A stretch of DNA of 46,809 nt from an uncultured Methylophilaceae bacterium (GTDB lineage Bacteria > Pseudomonadota > Gammaproteobacteria > Burkholderiales > Methylophilaceae), in assembly GCA_903914945.1 (NCBI GenBank), contig CAIWQV010000045.1, forward strand, positions 1 through 46,809. Reading direction: 5' to 3'. The notes below the pieces were generated by a model. It was not told where the DNA came from, ran no database searches, and saw only the letters and a program-made list of their open reading frames with translations. The position numbers were made by a program, and so were the translations under genes. Shown here in pieces: positions 1 to 9,347 of the stretch. Position 1 is the stretch's first letter. Each line of letters starts with the position of its first letter.

Positions 1-96
1 TTCCTAGATGAATTTGTAGAAACCGTTGTATTTCAAAATAATAATGGCGAGCCGTCAGGAAGCCCTTCTCAAACTTATAAGATTCAAAAGCCTTAA
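1..96 (+). CDS. 3' end of an unidentified protein gene (partial)
   Basis: Frame 1 is open from the first base and ends at TAA, giving 31 C-terminal residues that finish SQTYKIQKP. The gene begins outside the window. Upstream of lnt in many Proteobacteria lies corC, but this tail does not visibly resemble the end of CorC, so I do not name it. The stop codon lies inside the left arm of a strong hairpin, which supports this being the true end of a transcribed gene. Confidence 0.55.
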   Translation, partial: FLDEFVETVVFQNNNGEPSGSPSQTYKIQKP

Positions 97-112
97 TTAC
101 TTTTAAGGCTTT
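87..112 (+). terminator. Intrinsic terminator-like hairpin after the upstream gene
   Basis: AAAGCCTTAA and TTAAGGCTTT form a perfect 10-bp stem around a 6-base loop (TTACTT). Transcription would leave only a short T run (TTT) at the end, so termination may be imperfect. The TAA stop of the upstream gene sits inside the left arm. If active, it separates that gene from lnt. Confidence 0.65.
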
Positions 113-133
113 ATTCTCAATAATTCAGTACAA

Positions 134-1657
134 TTGTCTTTAAACGGCACTTGTATTTTGAATAAACATCATCCTTTCTTTTTTATAGCTAGTTCATTCT
201 TACTCGGAGCACTTTCTGTTCTGAGTTTTGCCCCTTTTAATCATTACTTTATTTCACTTATTTCTTTAAGTGCTCTTTTTTATATTTGGTATAGATCAAA
301 CGATAAAAAGCAAAATTTTCTCTCGGGGCTTTTTTTTGGCTTAGGTTTATTTGGCTTTGGGATTTCATGGATTTATATAAGTCTCAATACGTTTGGAGGC
401 ATGCCTTCATGGCTTTCAGTTTTAAGTACTTTTTTATTCTGCCTCTTCTTTGCCCTTTTTATTGGTGCTATTGGATGGCTCTCTTCATATCGAAAATCAA
501 GTTTTATATTAACCCCATTTATTTGGACATTTCTAGAATGGATCAAAGGCTGGTTTTTAACTGGGTTCCCCTGGCTCACGATGGGTTATTCTCAAATTCC
601 TTCAAGCCCGCTCGCAGGGTTTTTACCTATCGTTGGAATTTATGGTGTGACACTTATACTGACATGCCTAGCCATCTTACTTAGCTATGCATTGATTGAT
701 AAAGATAAAAGCTCGAGATTTAAAAAGCTTGGTGTGATAACTGTTATATTAATATCAGGACATTTGCTTAAAGATATTCAATGGACTGAGCCAACAGGAA
801 AGCCTATATCTGTATCGCTTGTTCAAGGCAATATCGCTCAAGACATTAAATGGCAAAAAGAAACGATTACACAAATATTAGATACCTATCAAAATTTAAT
901 TCAAAAAACACAAGGTCAAATTATTCTTCTACCAGAAACAGCTATGCCGCTCTTGGTCGAATACATTCCAGCAACATTTAAACAATCAACTTTAGCTCAC
1001 GCCATGAAGCAAAGAGGTAATATTTTTATCGGCGCGATCGAACGTCAAGATACCTCATATTTCAATGTGGTATTCAGCTTAGGTAAGGACTCATCTCAGG
1101 TTTATCGAAAATCTCATTTGGTTCCATTTGGCGAATTTATACCCTTTAAATTTATTTTTCAGTATATCTACACACATTATCTTCACATTCCTATGAATGA
1201 TTTATCGAGGGGCGATATTAACCAGCCTCTTATGACTATCGGAAATCAAAAGATTGCTTTTAATATTTGCTATGAAGATGTTTTCGGTGAAGAGATTATT
1301 CATGCACTCCCTTCCGCCACAATTCTTGCTAATGTAAGCAATGATGCATGGTACGGAAAATCTATTGCTGCATATCAACATTTACAATTTTCTCAAGCGA
1401 GAGCCATAGAAACAGGAAGGATGATGATTCGATCTACAAACACTGGGGTAACAGCCATTATTGATCAACATGGTATTGTCACTGCTATGCTTCCGACATT
1501 TACTGAAGATATCCTTGAAGGTTCTGTTCAGGGATTTAAAAATGCAACGCCTTATGTTCAGTTTGGCAACTGGCCTACTGTTGCTTTATGTTTCATTGTG
1601 ATTCTTGGATGGATTATCAGACATTCAAAACTTTTATCGATATTGAAAAAGAAGTAG
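134..1657 (+). CDS. lnt: Apolipoprotein N-acyltransferase
   Basis: Lnt adds the third acyl chain to the N-terminal cysteine of lipoproteins at the periplasmic face of the inner membrane. Residues about 15-215 hold several hydrophobic membrane segments. The rest is a nitrilase-type domain with the expected Glu-Lys-Cys triad: E268 (LLPETAMP), K326 (YRKSHLVPFGEF) and C379 (NICYEDVFGE), close to the E. coli positions. The length of 507 aa is normal. The start is uncertain: the ORF begins at TTG with no clear ribosome binding site, and another in-frame TTG lies eight codons downstream. A terminator-like hairpin lies just upstream, so lnt may have its own promoter. Two lipoproteins in this window (Sco and the 43-aa protein) are likely substrates. 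Confidence 0.95.
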   Translation: MSLNGTCILNKHHPFFFIASSFLLGALSVLSFAPFNHYFISLISLSALFYIWYRSNDKKQNFLSGLFFGLGLFGFGISWIYISLNTFGGMPSWLSVLSTFLFCLFFALFIGAIGWLSSYRKSSFILTPFIWTFLEWIKGWFLTGFPWLTMGYSQIPSSPLAGFLPIVGIYGVTLILTCLAILLSYALIDKDKSSRFKKLGVITVILISGHLLKDIQWTEPTGKPISVSLVQGNIAQDIKWQKETITQILDTYQNLIQKTQGQIILLPETAMPLLVEYIPATFKQSTLAHAMKQRGNIFIGAIERQDTSYFNVVFSLGKDSSQVYRKSHLVPFGEFIPFKFIFQYIYTHYLHIPMNDLSRGDINQPLMTIGNQKIAFNICYEDVFGEEIIHALPSATILANVSNDAWYGKSIAAYQHLQFSQARAIETGRMMIRSTNTGVTAIIDQHGIVTAMLPTFTEDILEGSVQGFKNATPYVQFGNWPTVALCFIVILGWIIRHSKLLSILKKK

Positions 1658-1684
1658 AATGCTTGAATTAGAGATCAATTCATT

Positions 1685-2614
1685 ATGCAATTAACTTTTC
1701 AAGACATCATCCTTAAACTTCAAAATTATTGGGCTAACCAAGGATGTGCAATTCTTCAGCCCTACGATATGGAAGTTGGGGCAGGCACTTCTCATACCGC
1801 AACTTTTTTGAGGTCATTGGGGCCTGAACCATGGAAAGCAACTTATGTACAGCCAAGTCGACGTCCAAAAGATGGTCGCTATGGTAATAATCCCAATAGA
1901 CTTCAACATTATTATCAGCTTCAAGTTGTTCTGAAGCCTTCTCCATTAAATATCCTAGAACTTTATTTAGGCTCACTTAAAGCACTTGGATTTGATCTTA
2001 AAGAAAACGATATTCGCTTCGTAGAAGATGACTGGGAAAATCCTACACTTGGTGCTTGGGGTCTGGGTTGGGAAGTTTGGTTAAATGGAATGGAAATTAC
2101 TCAATTTACTTACTTTCAACAAGTAGGTGGTATTGATTGTAAGCCGATCACAGGAGAAATCACCTATGGCCTCGAAAGGCTTGCTATGTATATCCAAGGT
2201 GTGGATAACGTATACGATCTCACTTGGACCGGCAATTTAAAATATGGCGATGTCTATCTGCAAAATGAAATTGAACAAAGCGCATACAACTTTGAACATA
2301 GCGATGCTGAATTTTTATTTCAAGCTTTTACCGCTCATGAAGAACAAGCCAATTATCTTATAGCTCAAAATTTAGCTCTTCCAGCATATGAGCAAGTATT
2401 AAAAGCAGCCCATTCTTTTAATCTTTTGGATGCTAGAGGCGCAATCAGCACTACTGAGAGAGCAGAATATATTGGTCGCATAAGAAACCTAGCCCGAAAT
2501 GTAGCTAATAGTTACCTCCTAAGCCGAGCAAATTTAGGCTTTCCTTTGGCTGAAAAAGATCATGCAAAAGAAATTATCGATCAACTCAATGCAAAAAAGA
2601 CTGTTAAATCGTGA
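1685..2614 (+). CDS. glyQ: Glycyl-tRNA synthetase alpha subunit
   Basis: This is the catalytic subunit of the bacterial alpha2beta2 glycyl-tRNA synthetase, which charges tRNA-Gly in the cytoplasm. The 309-aa protein carries the class II core, beginning [16 protein letters not shown] and including the conserved stretch [18 protein letters not shown], typical of GlyQ from Proteobacteria. Its stop overlaps the GTG start of glyS (GTGA), so the two subunits are translationally coupled. It lies 27 bases after lnt in the same direction. Length and sequence leave little doubt. Confidence 0.97.
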   Translation: MQLTFQDIILKLQNYWANQGCAILQPYDMEVGAGTSHTATFLRSLGPEPWKATYVQPSRRPKDGRYGNNPNRLQHYYQLQVVLKPSPLNILELYLGSLKALGFDLKENDIRFVEDDWENPTLGAWGLGWEVWLNGMEITQFTYFQQVGGIDCKPITGEITYGLERLAMYIQGVDNVYDLTWTGNLKYGDVYLQNEIEQSAYNFEHSDAEFLFQAFTAHEEQANYLIAQNLALPAYEQVLKAAHSFNLLDARGAISTTERAEYIGRIRNLARNVANSYLLSRANLGFPLAEKDHAKEIIDQLNAKKTVKS

Positions 2615-4710
2615 AATTAGATAATTTACTTATTGAGCTGTTAACAGAAGAGTTGCCGCCAAAATCGCAAAAACAACTTGGAATTGCTTTCGGAAAAAAT
2701 ATTAAAGAGTTTCTTGTAAAACAAAATCTTGTAAGTGTAACATCCGAAGAAACTATTTTTTCAACCCCAAGAAGAATCGGTATACATTTAAAAGATGTTC
2801 AAGATGAAGCTAAAGATCAAAATGCTTCTGTCAAGCTTATGCCGGCATCCGTCGGACTCGATGCTTCAAAAAAACCAACAGAGGCTTTATTAAAAAAATT
2901 ATATGCAATCGGCTTAGATGAAAAAGCAATTAATCGTATAGTGATAAAAAATGAAAATAATGCTGATGTTTTGTATGTCGATAAAAATATAGAAGGCGCA
3001 AAACTAAAAGATATTATTTCTGAATGTATTTCATCATGCCTCACACGTTTGCCCATAAAAAAAATGATGTCTTATCAACTTGCAGATGGATGGACCACTG
3101 TTAATTTTGTGAGACCGGCTCATGGATTGATCGTTCTTCATGGCACAAATATTATTAAAGCAAATGTATTAGGTGTTGAATCTAATCGAACAACATTGGG
3201 GCATCGCTTCGAATCTAAAAAAGAGTCTATCGAAATTAAACATGCTGACGAATACGCTGATCAAATGAGAACAGAAGGTTCAGTCATCGTTTCTTTTGAA
3301 GAGAGAAAAGTCTTAATTGAAAATAGCCTTAAAGAAAAAGCATTAAATCTATCGAGCCAACTTACTCCGATTAATGATGCAGATCTTCTTGAAGAAGTTA
3401 CGGCGCTAGTTGAATATCCAAATATTTTAGTGGGTGAATTTGAATCTAAATTTCTTGAAGTCCCACAAGAATGTCTTATCTTAACCATGAAAGCCAATCA
3501 AAAATATTTTCCTTTGATTGATAAAAATAAGAAGCTTGCAAATCAATTCTTAATTGTTTCAAATATATCGCCTAAGAATACCAATCTCATCATTCAAGGA
3601 AATGAGAAAGTTATTAGGCCTCGGCTGTCGGATGCAGAGTTCTTTTACGTACAAGATAAAAAGAAACCTCTCAAAGAATATCTTTCACAGCTCGCACATA
3701 TCGTTTACCACAATAAACTTGGCTCGCAGGCTGAGAGATCTGCCAGAGTTAAGCTAATCGCATCTATTATTGTAAAAACTTTAAATCAATCTAAATTACA
3801 TGATGCTACTCTTCTTGCGTCCGATCTATCAAAAGCTGATTTATCCACTAATATGGTTGGTGAGTTTCCTGAGCTTCAGGGCGTTATGGGTAGGTATTAT
3901 GCGCTCAATGAAAACCTCTCAGAAGAGGTGGCATTTGCGATTGAAGATCATTACAAGCCAAGATTTTCTGGGGATTCGCTACCAAGAAGTACTGTGGGAG
4001 ATATCGTAGCGCTTGCTGACAAAATTGAAACCTTAATTGGTTTATTTAGTATTGGAGAAAAGCCCACTGGCGATAAAGATCCTTTTGCACTGAGACGACA
4101 GGCGATCGGTATTATTCGAATCCTGATAGATAAAAATATTGATTTGAACTTAAATACAATAATTTCTGATTCTATTCATGCAACTCAATTAAATGAATCG
4201 AAAGACCTAAATCCTTTTATTTATGATCGCCTTACTAATTTCTTTAAAGAGCAAGGGTATGCAGCGCTAGATATTGAAGCAGTCTTAGCCATAGAATCAG
4301 GGCAAATTAATGAAATCCCTAAAAGACTAAATGCAATTAAGGAGTTTTTACTTTTACCGGAATCTAAAGATTTGGCATCAGCCAATAAAAGAGTAGGCAA
4401 TATCCTCAAAAAGGCTGATCTTAAAACTACTTTAAAAGTTGATCATGCCTTGCTCAAGGATGAAGCCGAGATTAATCTTTATAAAACATTAGATGAAGTT
4501 GATGCTGACACCAGAAAACAATATCAGGCAAAAGATTATGCGGGCTCACTTAAATTGCTTTGTAAACTCAAAAGCCCAATTGATCAATTTTTTAATGATG
4601 TGATGGTGAATGCAGAAAATGAGTCACTCAAAACGAATCGCCTCGCACTTCTTGAAAAACTTCATGCAGCAATGAATTTGGTTGCTGATTTATCTAAACT
4701 CTCTTCTTAA
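2611..4710 (+). CDS. glyS: Glycyl-tRNA synthetase beta subunit
   Basis: This is the beta subunit of tetrameric glycyl-tRNA synthetase, needed for tRNA binding. At 699 aa it has the usual family length, opens with the typical [13 protein letters not shown], and carries the HD-like segment around [11 protein letters not shown] and the C-terminal anticodon-binding region. It starts at GTG, overlapping the glyQ stop by four bases, which fits coupled translation and equal subunit supply. gmhB follows within five bases of its stop. Confidence 0.97.
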   Translation: MKLDNLLIELLTEELPPKSQKQLGIAFGKNIKEFLVKQNLVSVTSEETIFSTPRRIGIHLKDVQDEAKDQNASVKLMPASVGLDASKKPTEALLKKLYAIGLDEKAINRIVIKNENNADVLYVDKNIEGAKLKDIISECISSCLTRLPIKKMMSYQLADGWTTVNFVRPAHGLIVLHGTNIIKANVLGVESNRTTLGHRFESKKESIEIKHADEYADQMRTEGSVIVSFEERKVLIENSLKEKALNLSSQLTPINDADLLEEVTALVEYPNILVGEFESKFLEVPQECLILTMKANQKYFPLIDKNKKLANQFLIVSNISPKNTNLIIQGNEKVIRPRLSDAEFFYVQDKKKPLKEYLSQLAHIVYHNKLGSQAERSARVKLIASIIVKTLNQSKLHDATLLASDLSKADLSTNMVGEFPELQGVMGRYYALNENLSEEVAFAIEDHYKPRFSGDSLPRSTVGDIVALADKIETLIGLFSIGEKPTGDKDPFALRRQAIGIIRILIDKNIDLNLNTIISDSIHATQLNESKDLNPFIYDRLTNFFKEQGYAALDIEAVLAIESGQINEIPKRLNAIKEFLLLPESKDLASANKRVGNILKKADLKTTLKVDHALLKDEAEINLYKTLDEVDADTRKQYQAKDYAGSLKLLCKLKSPIDQFFNDVMVNAENESLKTNRLALLEKLHAAMNLVADLSKLSS

Positions 4711-4714
4711 ATTT

Positions 4715-5257
4715 ATGAAATTAGTCATTTTAGATAGAGATGGCGTCATTAACGAAGATAGTGTCAATTTTATAAAGACGCCTAACGAATGGATTCCTAT
4801 TCAAGATAGTTTAGAATCCATTGCACTTTTAAACCAATCTGGCTTTAAAGTTGTTATAGCCACAAATCAATCAGGAATTAGTCGTGGCCTCTTTGACGTA
4901 TCAACCCTCAATCTCATTCATGAAAAAATGTTTAAACTACTCTCTCAACAAGGCGGTCATATCGATGCTATTTTCTTTTGTCCTCATAGAGCAGAAGAGA
5001 ATTGTGACTGCCGCAAACCCAAGCCCGGCATGTTAAAAGAAATTGCTCATCGCTTTTCAGTGAATTTAGATAAAGTTCCGGCAATTGGTGACTCACTAAG
5101 AGACTTGGAAGCTTTTGATGCAGTGGGTGCGCAACCTATACTTGTCAAAACCGGAAAAGGAGAAGAAACATTTGCAAAGGGTGGACTACCCAAAAATACT
5201 TGGATCTGTGAGAATCTTGCTGAGGCAACACAAAGAATTATTTCGGAGTATATTTAA
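4715..5257 (+). CDS. gmhB: D-glycero-beta-D-manno-heptose-1,7-bisphosphate 7-phosphatase
   Basis: GmhB removes the 7-phosphate in the ADP-heptose pathway that supplies the LPS inner core. The 180-aa protein is a HAD phosphatase with the nucleophile motif DRDGVIN (D8, D10), a TNQSG motif II, and the zinc-binding signature CPHRAEENCDC that marks this subfamily. The ORF track starts at 4682, inside glyS. I chose the ATG at 4715 because it places the DxD motif at the protein start, as in relatives. It sits between glyS and plsC in one tight operon, an order common in betaproteobacteria. Related histidinol phosphatases share the fold, but the context favours GmhB. Confidence 0.92.
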   Translation: MKLVILDRDGVINEDSVNFIKTPNEWIPIQDSLESIALLNQSGFKVVIATNQSGISRGLFDVSTLNLIHEKMFKLLSQQGGHIDAIFFCPHRAEENCDCRKPKPGMLKEIAHRFSVNLDKVPAIGDSLRDLEAFDAVGAQPILVKTGKGEETFAKGGLPKNTWICENLAEATQRIISEYI

Positions 5258-5267
5258 TCAAAAAATA

Positions 5268-5975
5268 ATGCTTTATTTACGATCCATTATTTTTCTAATC
5301 GGCATGTGGATTTTTACAATTCCATTTACCTTGGCATCCCTTCTCACATTTCCCTTCCCGCCAATTGCCAGATATAAATTTATTTCAATTTGGGCAAAAA
5401 CAATGTTATATTGGCTTCGAATTTCCTGTAATCTAAATTTTGTTGTCAAAGGGGAGCAAAACATAGGTTCTACAGCATCGATTGTACTTTCCAAACATCA
5501 ATCAGCATGGGAAACGCTTGCTTTTCAAAAAATTTTTCCTCCGCAAGTTTGGGTTCTAAAAAAAGAACTGTTATGGGTTCCATTTTTTGGATGGGGTCTA
5601 GCTATGACATCTCCAATCGCCATTAACCGAAAAGCTGGGCGTAAATCTCTAGAACAAATACTTATCCAAGGTCTTGATCGACTTAAAAAAGGCTTTTGGA
5701 TTGTAATGTTTCCTGAAGGCACACGAACCCCTCCAGGAGAAAAAGGCAAATATCATATTGGTGGCGCTTGGGTCGCTTCCAAAACAAACACGCAAGTCAT
5801 TCCTGTTGCACATAACGCAGGTCTATTTTGGCCTAAAAATTCAATCCTTAAAAAACCTGGAACTATCCAAGTCAGTATCGGTGAACCTATCGATGTTAAA
5901 GGCAAAGAGCCTAATCAAATTATTAAACTTACTGAAGATTGGATTGAGAAAGAGGTTTTACATTTAAATGATTAA
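5268..5975 (+). CDS. plsC: 1-acyl-sn-glycerol-3-phosphate acyltransferase
   Basis: This is a PlsC-type membrane acyltransferase that makes phosphatidic acid from lysophosphatidic acid. From ATG 5268 the protein is 235 aa with a hydrophobic N-terminus (LRSIIFLIGMWIFTIPF), the acceptor motif around SKHQSAWETL (H-x4-E instead of the more common H-x4-D), and FPEGTRT for glycerol-phosphate binding. The longer ORF from 5115 would run back through gmhB and is not credible. Its stop overlaps the start of the next gene by eight bases. Another lysophospholipid acyltransferase role is possible but less likely. Confidence 0.88.
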   Translation: MLYLRSIIFLIGMWIFTIPFTLASLLTFPFPPIARYKFISIWAKTMLYWLRISCNLNFVVKGEQNIGSTASIVLSKHQSAWETLAFQKIFPPQVWVLKKELLWVPFFGWGLAMTSPIAINRKAGRKSLEQILIQGLDRLKKGFWIVMFPEGTRTPPGEKGKYHIGGAWVASKTNTQVIPVAHNAGLFWPKNSILKKPGTIQVSIGEPIDVKGKEPNQIIKLTEDWIEKEVLHLND

Positions 5976-6690
5976 TTTAAAACCCACCAACCTTGAACTA
6001 TTTTTACCTAGCGGCAAAAAGATCAAATACCTATTAAAACGAAGAAATCGAAGAACTATCGGCTTAAAAGTTGATCATGAAGGTCTTGTCATTCACGCGC
6101 CTATTCTTATCCCAAGATCGCGTATTGAAGAACTTATTATGCCAAAACTGGATTGGATCCAAGAAAAACTCTCCCATCAACTAAAACAAAAAAAGAAAAT
6201 TAGTTGGAAAACTGGAGAATTAATTCATATTTTAGGAAATAAAGTTATATTAAGTCTTAAGGTTAGCAAAACGAATTCAGTTCTTCAGGATAAAGACGTA
6301 TTGCATGTTGATACAAATCGTATTCATGATCCAATTCACTCTGCAAAACTTGTTTCAAAATGGTTAAAAGAAAAAGCATTGAAAGATTTTATTCGAAGAG
6401 TGGAAGTGTTTAGTGTCAAACTGAACGTAAATCCGTCTAATATTTATCTATCAAACGCAAAATCTAGATGGGGAAGTTGTAATACAAAAAGAGAAATAAG
6501 ACTGAACTGGAGACTTATCCAGGCGCCTCCACATATTATCAATTATGTAATTTGTCATGAATTAGCTCATCTCAAGGAAATGAACCATTCGAATCGCTTC
6601 TGGGAAGAGGTTGAAAAAGTCCTCCCTGAATATCGCTCATCAGAAAAAGAACTCAAAACACTTTCGAGCGACTTATACCTTGTTGGTTAA
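5968..6690 (+). CDS. YgjP-family zinc metallopeptidase-like protein
   Basis: The 240-aa protein has the YgjP/DUF45 layout: an N-terminal beta-rich half (KYLLKRRNRRTIGLKVDHEG), then NAKSRWGSCNTKREIRLNWRL and the zinc motif CHELAHLKEMNHSNRFW, with the HExxH histidine at about residue 197. Members resemble the WLM/SprT-like metallopeptidase folds, but the substrate is not established, so I give no symbol. It overlaps plsC by eight bases and closes the lnt-to-ygjP gene block. Its 3' end overlaps the 3' end of the convergent sco gene by four bases. Confidence 0.85.
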   Translation: MINLKPTNLELFLPSGKKIKYLLKRRNRRTIGLKVDHEGLVIHAPILIPRSRIEELIMPKLDWIQEKLSHQLKQKKKISWKTGELIHILGNKVILSLKVSKTNSVLQDKDVLHVDTNRIHDPIHSAKLVSKWLKEKALKDFIRRVEVFSVKLNVNPSNIYLSNAKSRWGSCNTKREIRLNWRLIQAPPHIINYVICHELAHLKEMNHSNRFWEEVEKVLPEYRSSEKELKTLSSDLYLVG

Positions 6691-7262
6691 ATAAGTTTTG
6701 CGAGGTCGCTCGCCATTTCTTCAGGCCTCTGTCCATTGCTCATGTGAAGTTTAACTTTTCCGTCTTTATTAATAATATAAAGACCTGCACTATGATCAAT
6801 CGTATATCCAGCTTTACTGCCATCATCCACTTTCTTATAAAAAATCTTAAACTGGCTTGCTACTTTATCAATGTCAGCTTCTGAGCCAGTGAGTCCTATA
6901 AAAGAATCATTGAATGTTGGGATAAATTTCTTTAATACAGCCTCATTATCGCGAGCAGGGTCTAGAGTAATAAAAATAACTTGTACAGCCGAGGCTTTGT
7001 CTTTTAGTAAATTCATCGTTTTTTTAAGATCTATCATAGTGGTAGGACATATATCTGGACAATGTGTAAATCCAAAAAAGAGAACAACAACTTTCCCTTT
7101 GAAATCGTCCAATGTTCTTATGTGACCATTAAAATCATGCAACTTAAACGAAGTATTAATGGGAACTGAGCCAATATCTGTCCCTATAAAGCTTTGTTCT
7201 TGAGGTTTTTGACACGCCACAAGACAAATTAAGACCGACAATAAAAATAAGATTTTTTTCAT
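6687..7262 (-). CDS. SCO1/SenC family copper-binding lipoprotein
   Basis: Sco proteins are membrane-anchored, thioredoxin-fold copper chaperones for the CuA site of cytochrome c oxidase, or thiol-disulfide reductants in that pathway. The 191-aa protein has a lipoprotein signal (MKKILFLLSVLICLVAC, lipid Cys at 17), the copper motif HCPDICP (C68, C72) and the partner histidine H156 in TIDHSAG. All three metal ligands are present. It is a single gene, divergent from ilvE and convergent with the ygjP-like gene. No oxidase gene is nearby. Confidence 0.92.
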   Translation of the reverse strand: MKKILFLLSVLICLVACQKPQEQSFIGTDIGSVPINTSFKLHDFNGHIRTLDDFKGKVVVLFFGFTHCPDICPTTMIDLKKTMNLLKDKASAVQVIFITLDPARDNEAVLKKFIPTFNDSFIGLTGSEADIDKVASQFKIFYKKVDDGSKAGYTIDHSAGLYIINKDGKVKLHMSNGQRPEEMASDLAKLI

Positions 7263-7360
7263 AATATATTTCTCAATAAAAGCGATTCATTTTATCATGT
7301 TAATAAATGGCAATATGCCTGATAGAAGCCTAACGAAGCATTACCAATTTAAGGAAAACT

Positions 7361-8293
7361 ATGGCAATCCCAACATCAATGGAAAACCGTGACGGATACA
7401 TTTGGTTTGATAACAAAATGACGCCTTGGCGAGAAGCTAAAACCCATGTGCTCACGCATACGCTTCATTACGGTATGGGCGTTTTCGAAGGAGTCAGGGC
7501 CTATAAAACAAATGAAGCTACTGCTATTTTTAGACTTAAAGAACATACTGATCGACTCTTTAATTCTGCACATATCCTTGGTATGAAAATGCCTTATGAC
7601 AAAAATGTCATTATGGAAGCGCACAAAAAAGCCGTAAAAGAAAACAAATTAGAATCTGCATATATAAGACCTATGGCCTTTTATGGCGCTGAAGCCATGG
7701 GGATTTCAGCAAAAACTTTATCTACTCATGTAATTGTTGCTGCATGGGAATGGGGTGCATATATGGGCAAAGAAGCGCTCGAAAATGGGATTCGCGTTAA
7801 AACTTCTTCTTTCTCGAGGCATCATGTAAATGTAACTATGTGCAAAGCTAAGGCTAATGGTAACTATATGAATTCTATCCTCGCGCATCAAGAAGCGATG
7901 CAAGATGGATATGATGAAGCTCTATTACTCGACGTCAATGGTTTTGTTACTGAAGGTTCTGGTGAAAATATATTTATCGTAAAACATAATAAACTGATTA
8001 CACCTGATCTCACGAGTGCATTAGAAGGTATCACTCGAGATACTATTATTCAAATCGCCAGCGATTTAAAAATCCCAGTAATAGAAAAAAGAATTACACG
8101 CGATGAAGTTTATACTGCAGATGAAGCTTTCTTCACAGGGACTGCGGCTGAAGTAACACCAATTAAAGAGCTTGATAGAAGAATTATTGGTAAAGGACAT
8201 CGGGGAGAAATAACTAAGGAATTACAAAGTATTTATTTTGATGCTGTCACTGGCAAATCGAAGAAATATGCAGATTGGCTAACCTACGTTTAA
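7361..8293 (+). CDS. ilvE: Branched-chain amino acid aminotransferase
   Basis: IlvE carries out the last transamination in Leu, Ile and Val synthesis, using PLP. The 310-aa fold-type IV aminotransferase shows the expected landmarks: LHYGMGVFEGVRAY, the PLP lysine in CKAKANGNYMNS (probably K164), EGSGENIF, and GTAAEVTPI near the C-terminus. A good ribosome binding site (AAGGAAAAC) precedes the ATG. A small zinc-finger gene follows after three bases, so the two are probably co-transcribed. leuA, another branched-chain gene, is in this window at 32330-33880. Confidence 0.95.
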   Translation: MAIPTSMENRDGYIWFDNKMTPWREAKTHVLTHTLHYGMGVFEGVRAYKTNEATAIFRLKEHTDRLFNSAHILGMKMPYDKNVIMEAHKKAVKENKLESAYIRPMAFYGAEAMGISAKTLSTHVIVAAWEWGAYMGKEALENGIRVKTSSFSRHHVNVTMCKAKANGNYMNSILAHQEAMQDGYDEALLLDVNGFVTEGSGENIFIVKHNKLITPDLTSALEGITRDTIIQIASDLKIPVIEKRITRDEVYTADEAFFTGTAAEVTPIKELDRRIIGKGHRGEITKELQSIYFDAVTGKSKKYADWLTYV

Positions 8294-8296
8294 AAT

Positions 8297-8458
8297 ATGA
8301 ATCAAAAAATTATCGCTATAGATAAAAAAGATCTGCCACTATTTTGTCCTTCACAAAAAGAAAATTTATTCTCATCTCACCCAAGAGTATTTTTAGATAT
8401 TACAAAAACGGGCACTGTATCTTGCCCTTATTGCGGCGCAAGATATAAATTAAAATAA
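8297..8458 (+). CDS. Small zf-CHCC zinc-finger protein
   Basis: This 53-aa gene is missing from the ORF track. It starts at ATG three bases after ilvE and ends one base before the murI stop. The product has the pattern FCPSQ...SSHPRVFLDI...GTVSCPYCGARYKLK, giving candidate ligands C17, H28, C43 and C46. This is the zf-CHCC signature, related to the NDUFS6/13-kDa accessory subunit of complex I. Betaproteobacteria often carry such a gene near ilvE. The precise role of the bacterial protein is not established; an NADH dehydrogenase link is an inference from family resemblance. Confidence 0.85.
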   Translation: MNQKIIAIDKKDLPLFCPSQKENLFSSHPRVFLDITKTGTVSCPYCGARYKLK

Positions 8459-8459
8459 A

Positions 8460-9269
8460 TTAACTCCATGCGCCTTTGTAGCTAAAGGTATTTGAATCCT
8501 TACCCCATAGCTTTTCAATAACGCTTGCAGCATTCAGGTTAAGGCTATTAGTCCAGAAATCTAATTTTCCTGCTGTATGGCTAAGATTAAGTAATTTTTT
8601 TTCCTCTAAAACATGTTTTAAATGCTTAGCGACTGCATCGCCCGTATCTACAATCGCAACATGGCTTGGTATCATTGCTTGAATAATAGGTTTAAGGAAA
8701 GAATAATGCGTGCACCCCAATACAAGGGTATCAATATTTTCTTTCAAAAGAGGCGCAATATATTGCTTTAAAAGCGCCATTAGAACTGGACTTTTTAAAT
8801 CGCCTTGTTCTACAAGTTCTACCAACCCAGAACATGGCTGAGTAATAAAATGAATATCATTGCCATGATGCTCTAGCAGAGCTGAAAATTTAGCACTTAA
8901 TAAAGTCCCTGATGTTGCCAATACACCGACCACCTTATTTTTAGATAGTATCGAAGCTGGCTTTACTGCTGGCTCCATTCCTATAATTGGGTAATTAAAT
9001 TGATCTCTGAGTGTTTGGATTGAAGCTGCGGTAGCAGTATTGCAAGCTACCACAACTGATTTGACTTTATGTGTGTCTAAGAATTCAAAAACAGTTAATA
9101 CGCGACGGTTAATTTCTTCAGATGTTTTCTCGCCATAGGGTGCAAATTTAGAATCTGCTACATATATCAAATTCTCGTGTGGCAAATAATCTCGAATATA
9201 TTTCAGCACTGAAATACCGCCTACACCGGAATCAATCACGCCAATAGAATAATTTAGAGATGAGGCCAT
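8460..9269 (-). CDS. murI: Glutamate racemase
   Basis: MurI converts L-glutamate to D-glutamate for peptidoglycan. The 269-aa protein has both catalytic cysteines in their family motifs, C76 in VVACNTATAAS and C186 in VLGCTHYSFL, plus the N-terminal GVIDSGVGGISV. Length is typical. It is convergent with the zinc-finger gene, with only one base between the two stops, and divergent from the cobalamin adenosyltransferase gene. Confidence 0.96.
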   Translation of the reverse strand: MASSLNYSIGVIDSGVGGISVLKYIRDYLPHENLIYVADSKFAPYGEKTSEEINRRVLTVFEFLDTHKVKSVVVACNTATAASIQTLRDQFNYPIIGMEPAVKPASILSKNKVVGVLATSGTLLSAKFSALLEHHGNDIHFITQPCSGLVELVEQGDLKSPVLMALLKQYIAPLLKENIDTLVLGCTHYSFLKPIIQAMIPSHVAIVDTGDAVAKHLKHVLEEKKLLNLSHTAGKLDFWTNSLNLNAASVIEKLWGKDSNTFSYKGAWS

Positions 9270-9347
9270 GGGTTTAATTTAAGTTTTATTTAAATCTAAA
9301 TATAGATGATAGCAAGCTTAATGTACAATAGATTAGAAAGGAAAATC

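Noticed and set aside
5115-5267. N-terminal extension of PlsC reading back through gmhB
   Set aside because: It is an out-of-frame shadow of gmhB; the ATG at 5268 gives the expected hydrophobic N-terminus.
7311-7321. GGCA-ATA-TGCC hairpin upstream of ilvE as a possible attenuator
   Set aside because: A 4-bp stem with a 3-base loop is too small, and no leader peptide or T run accompanies it.
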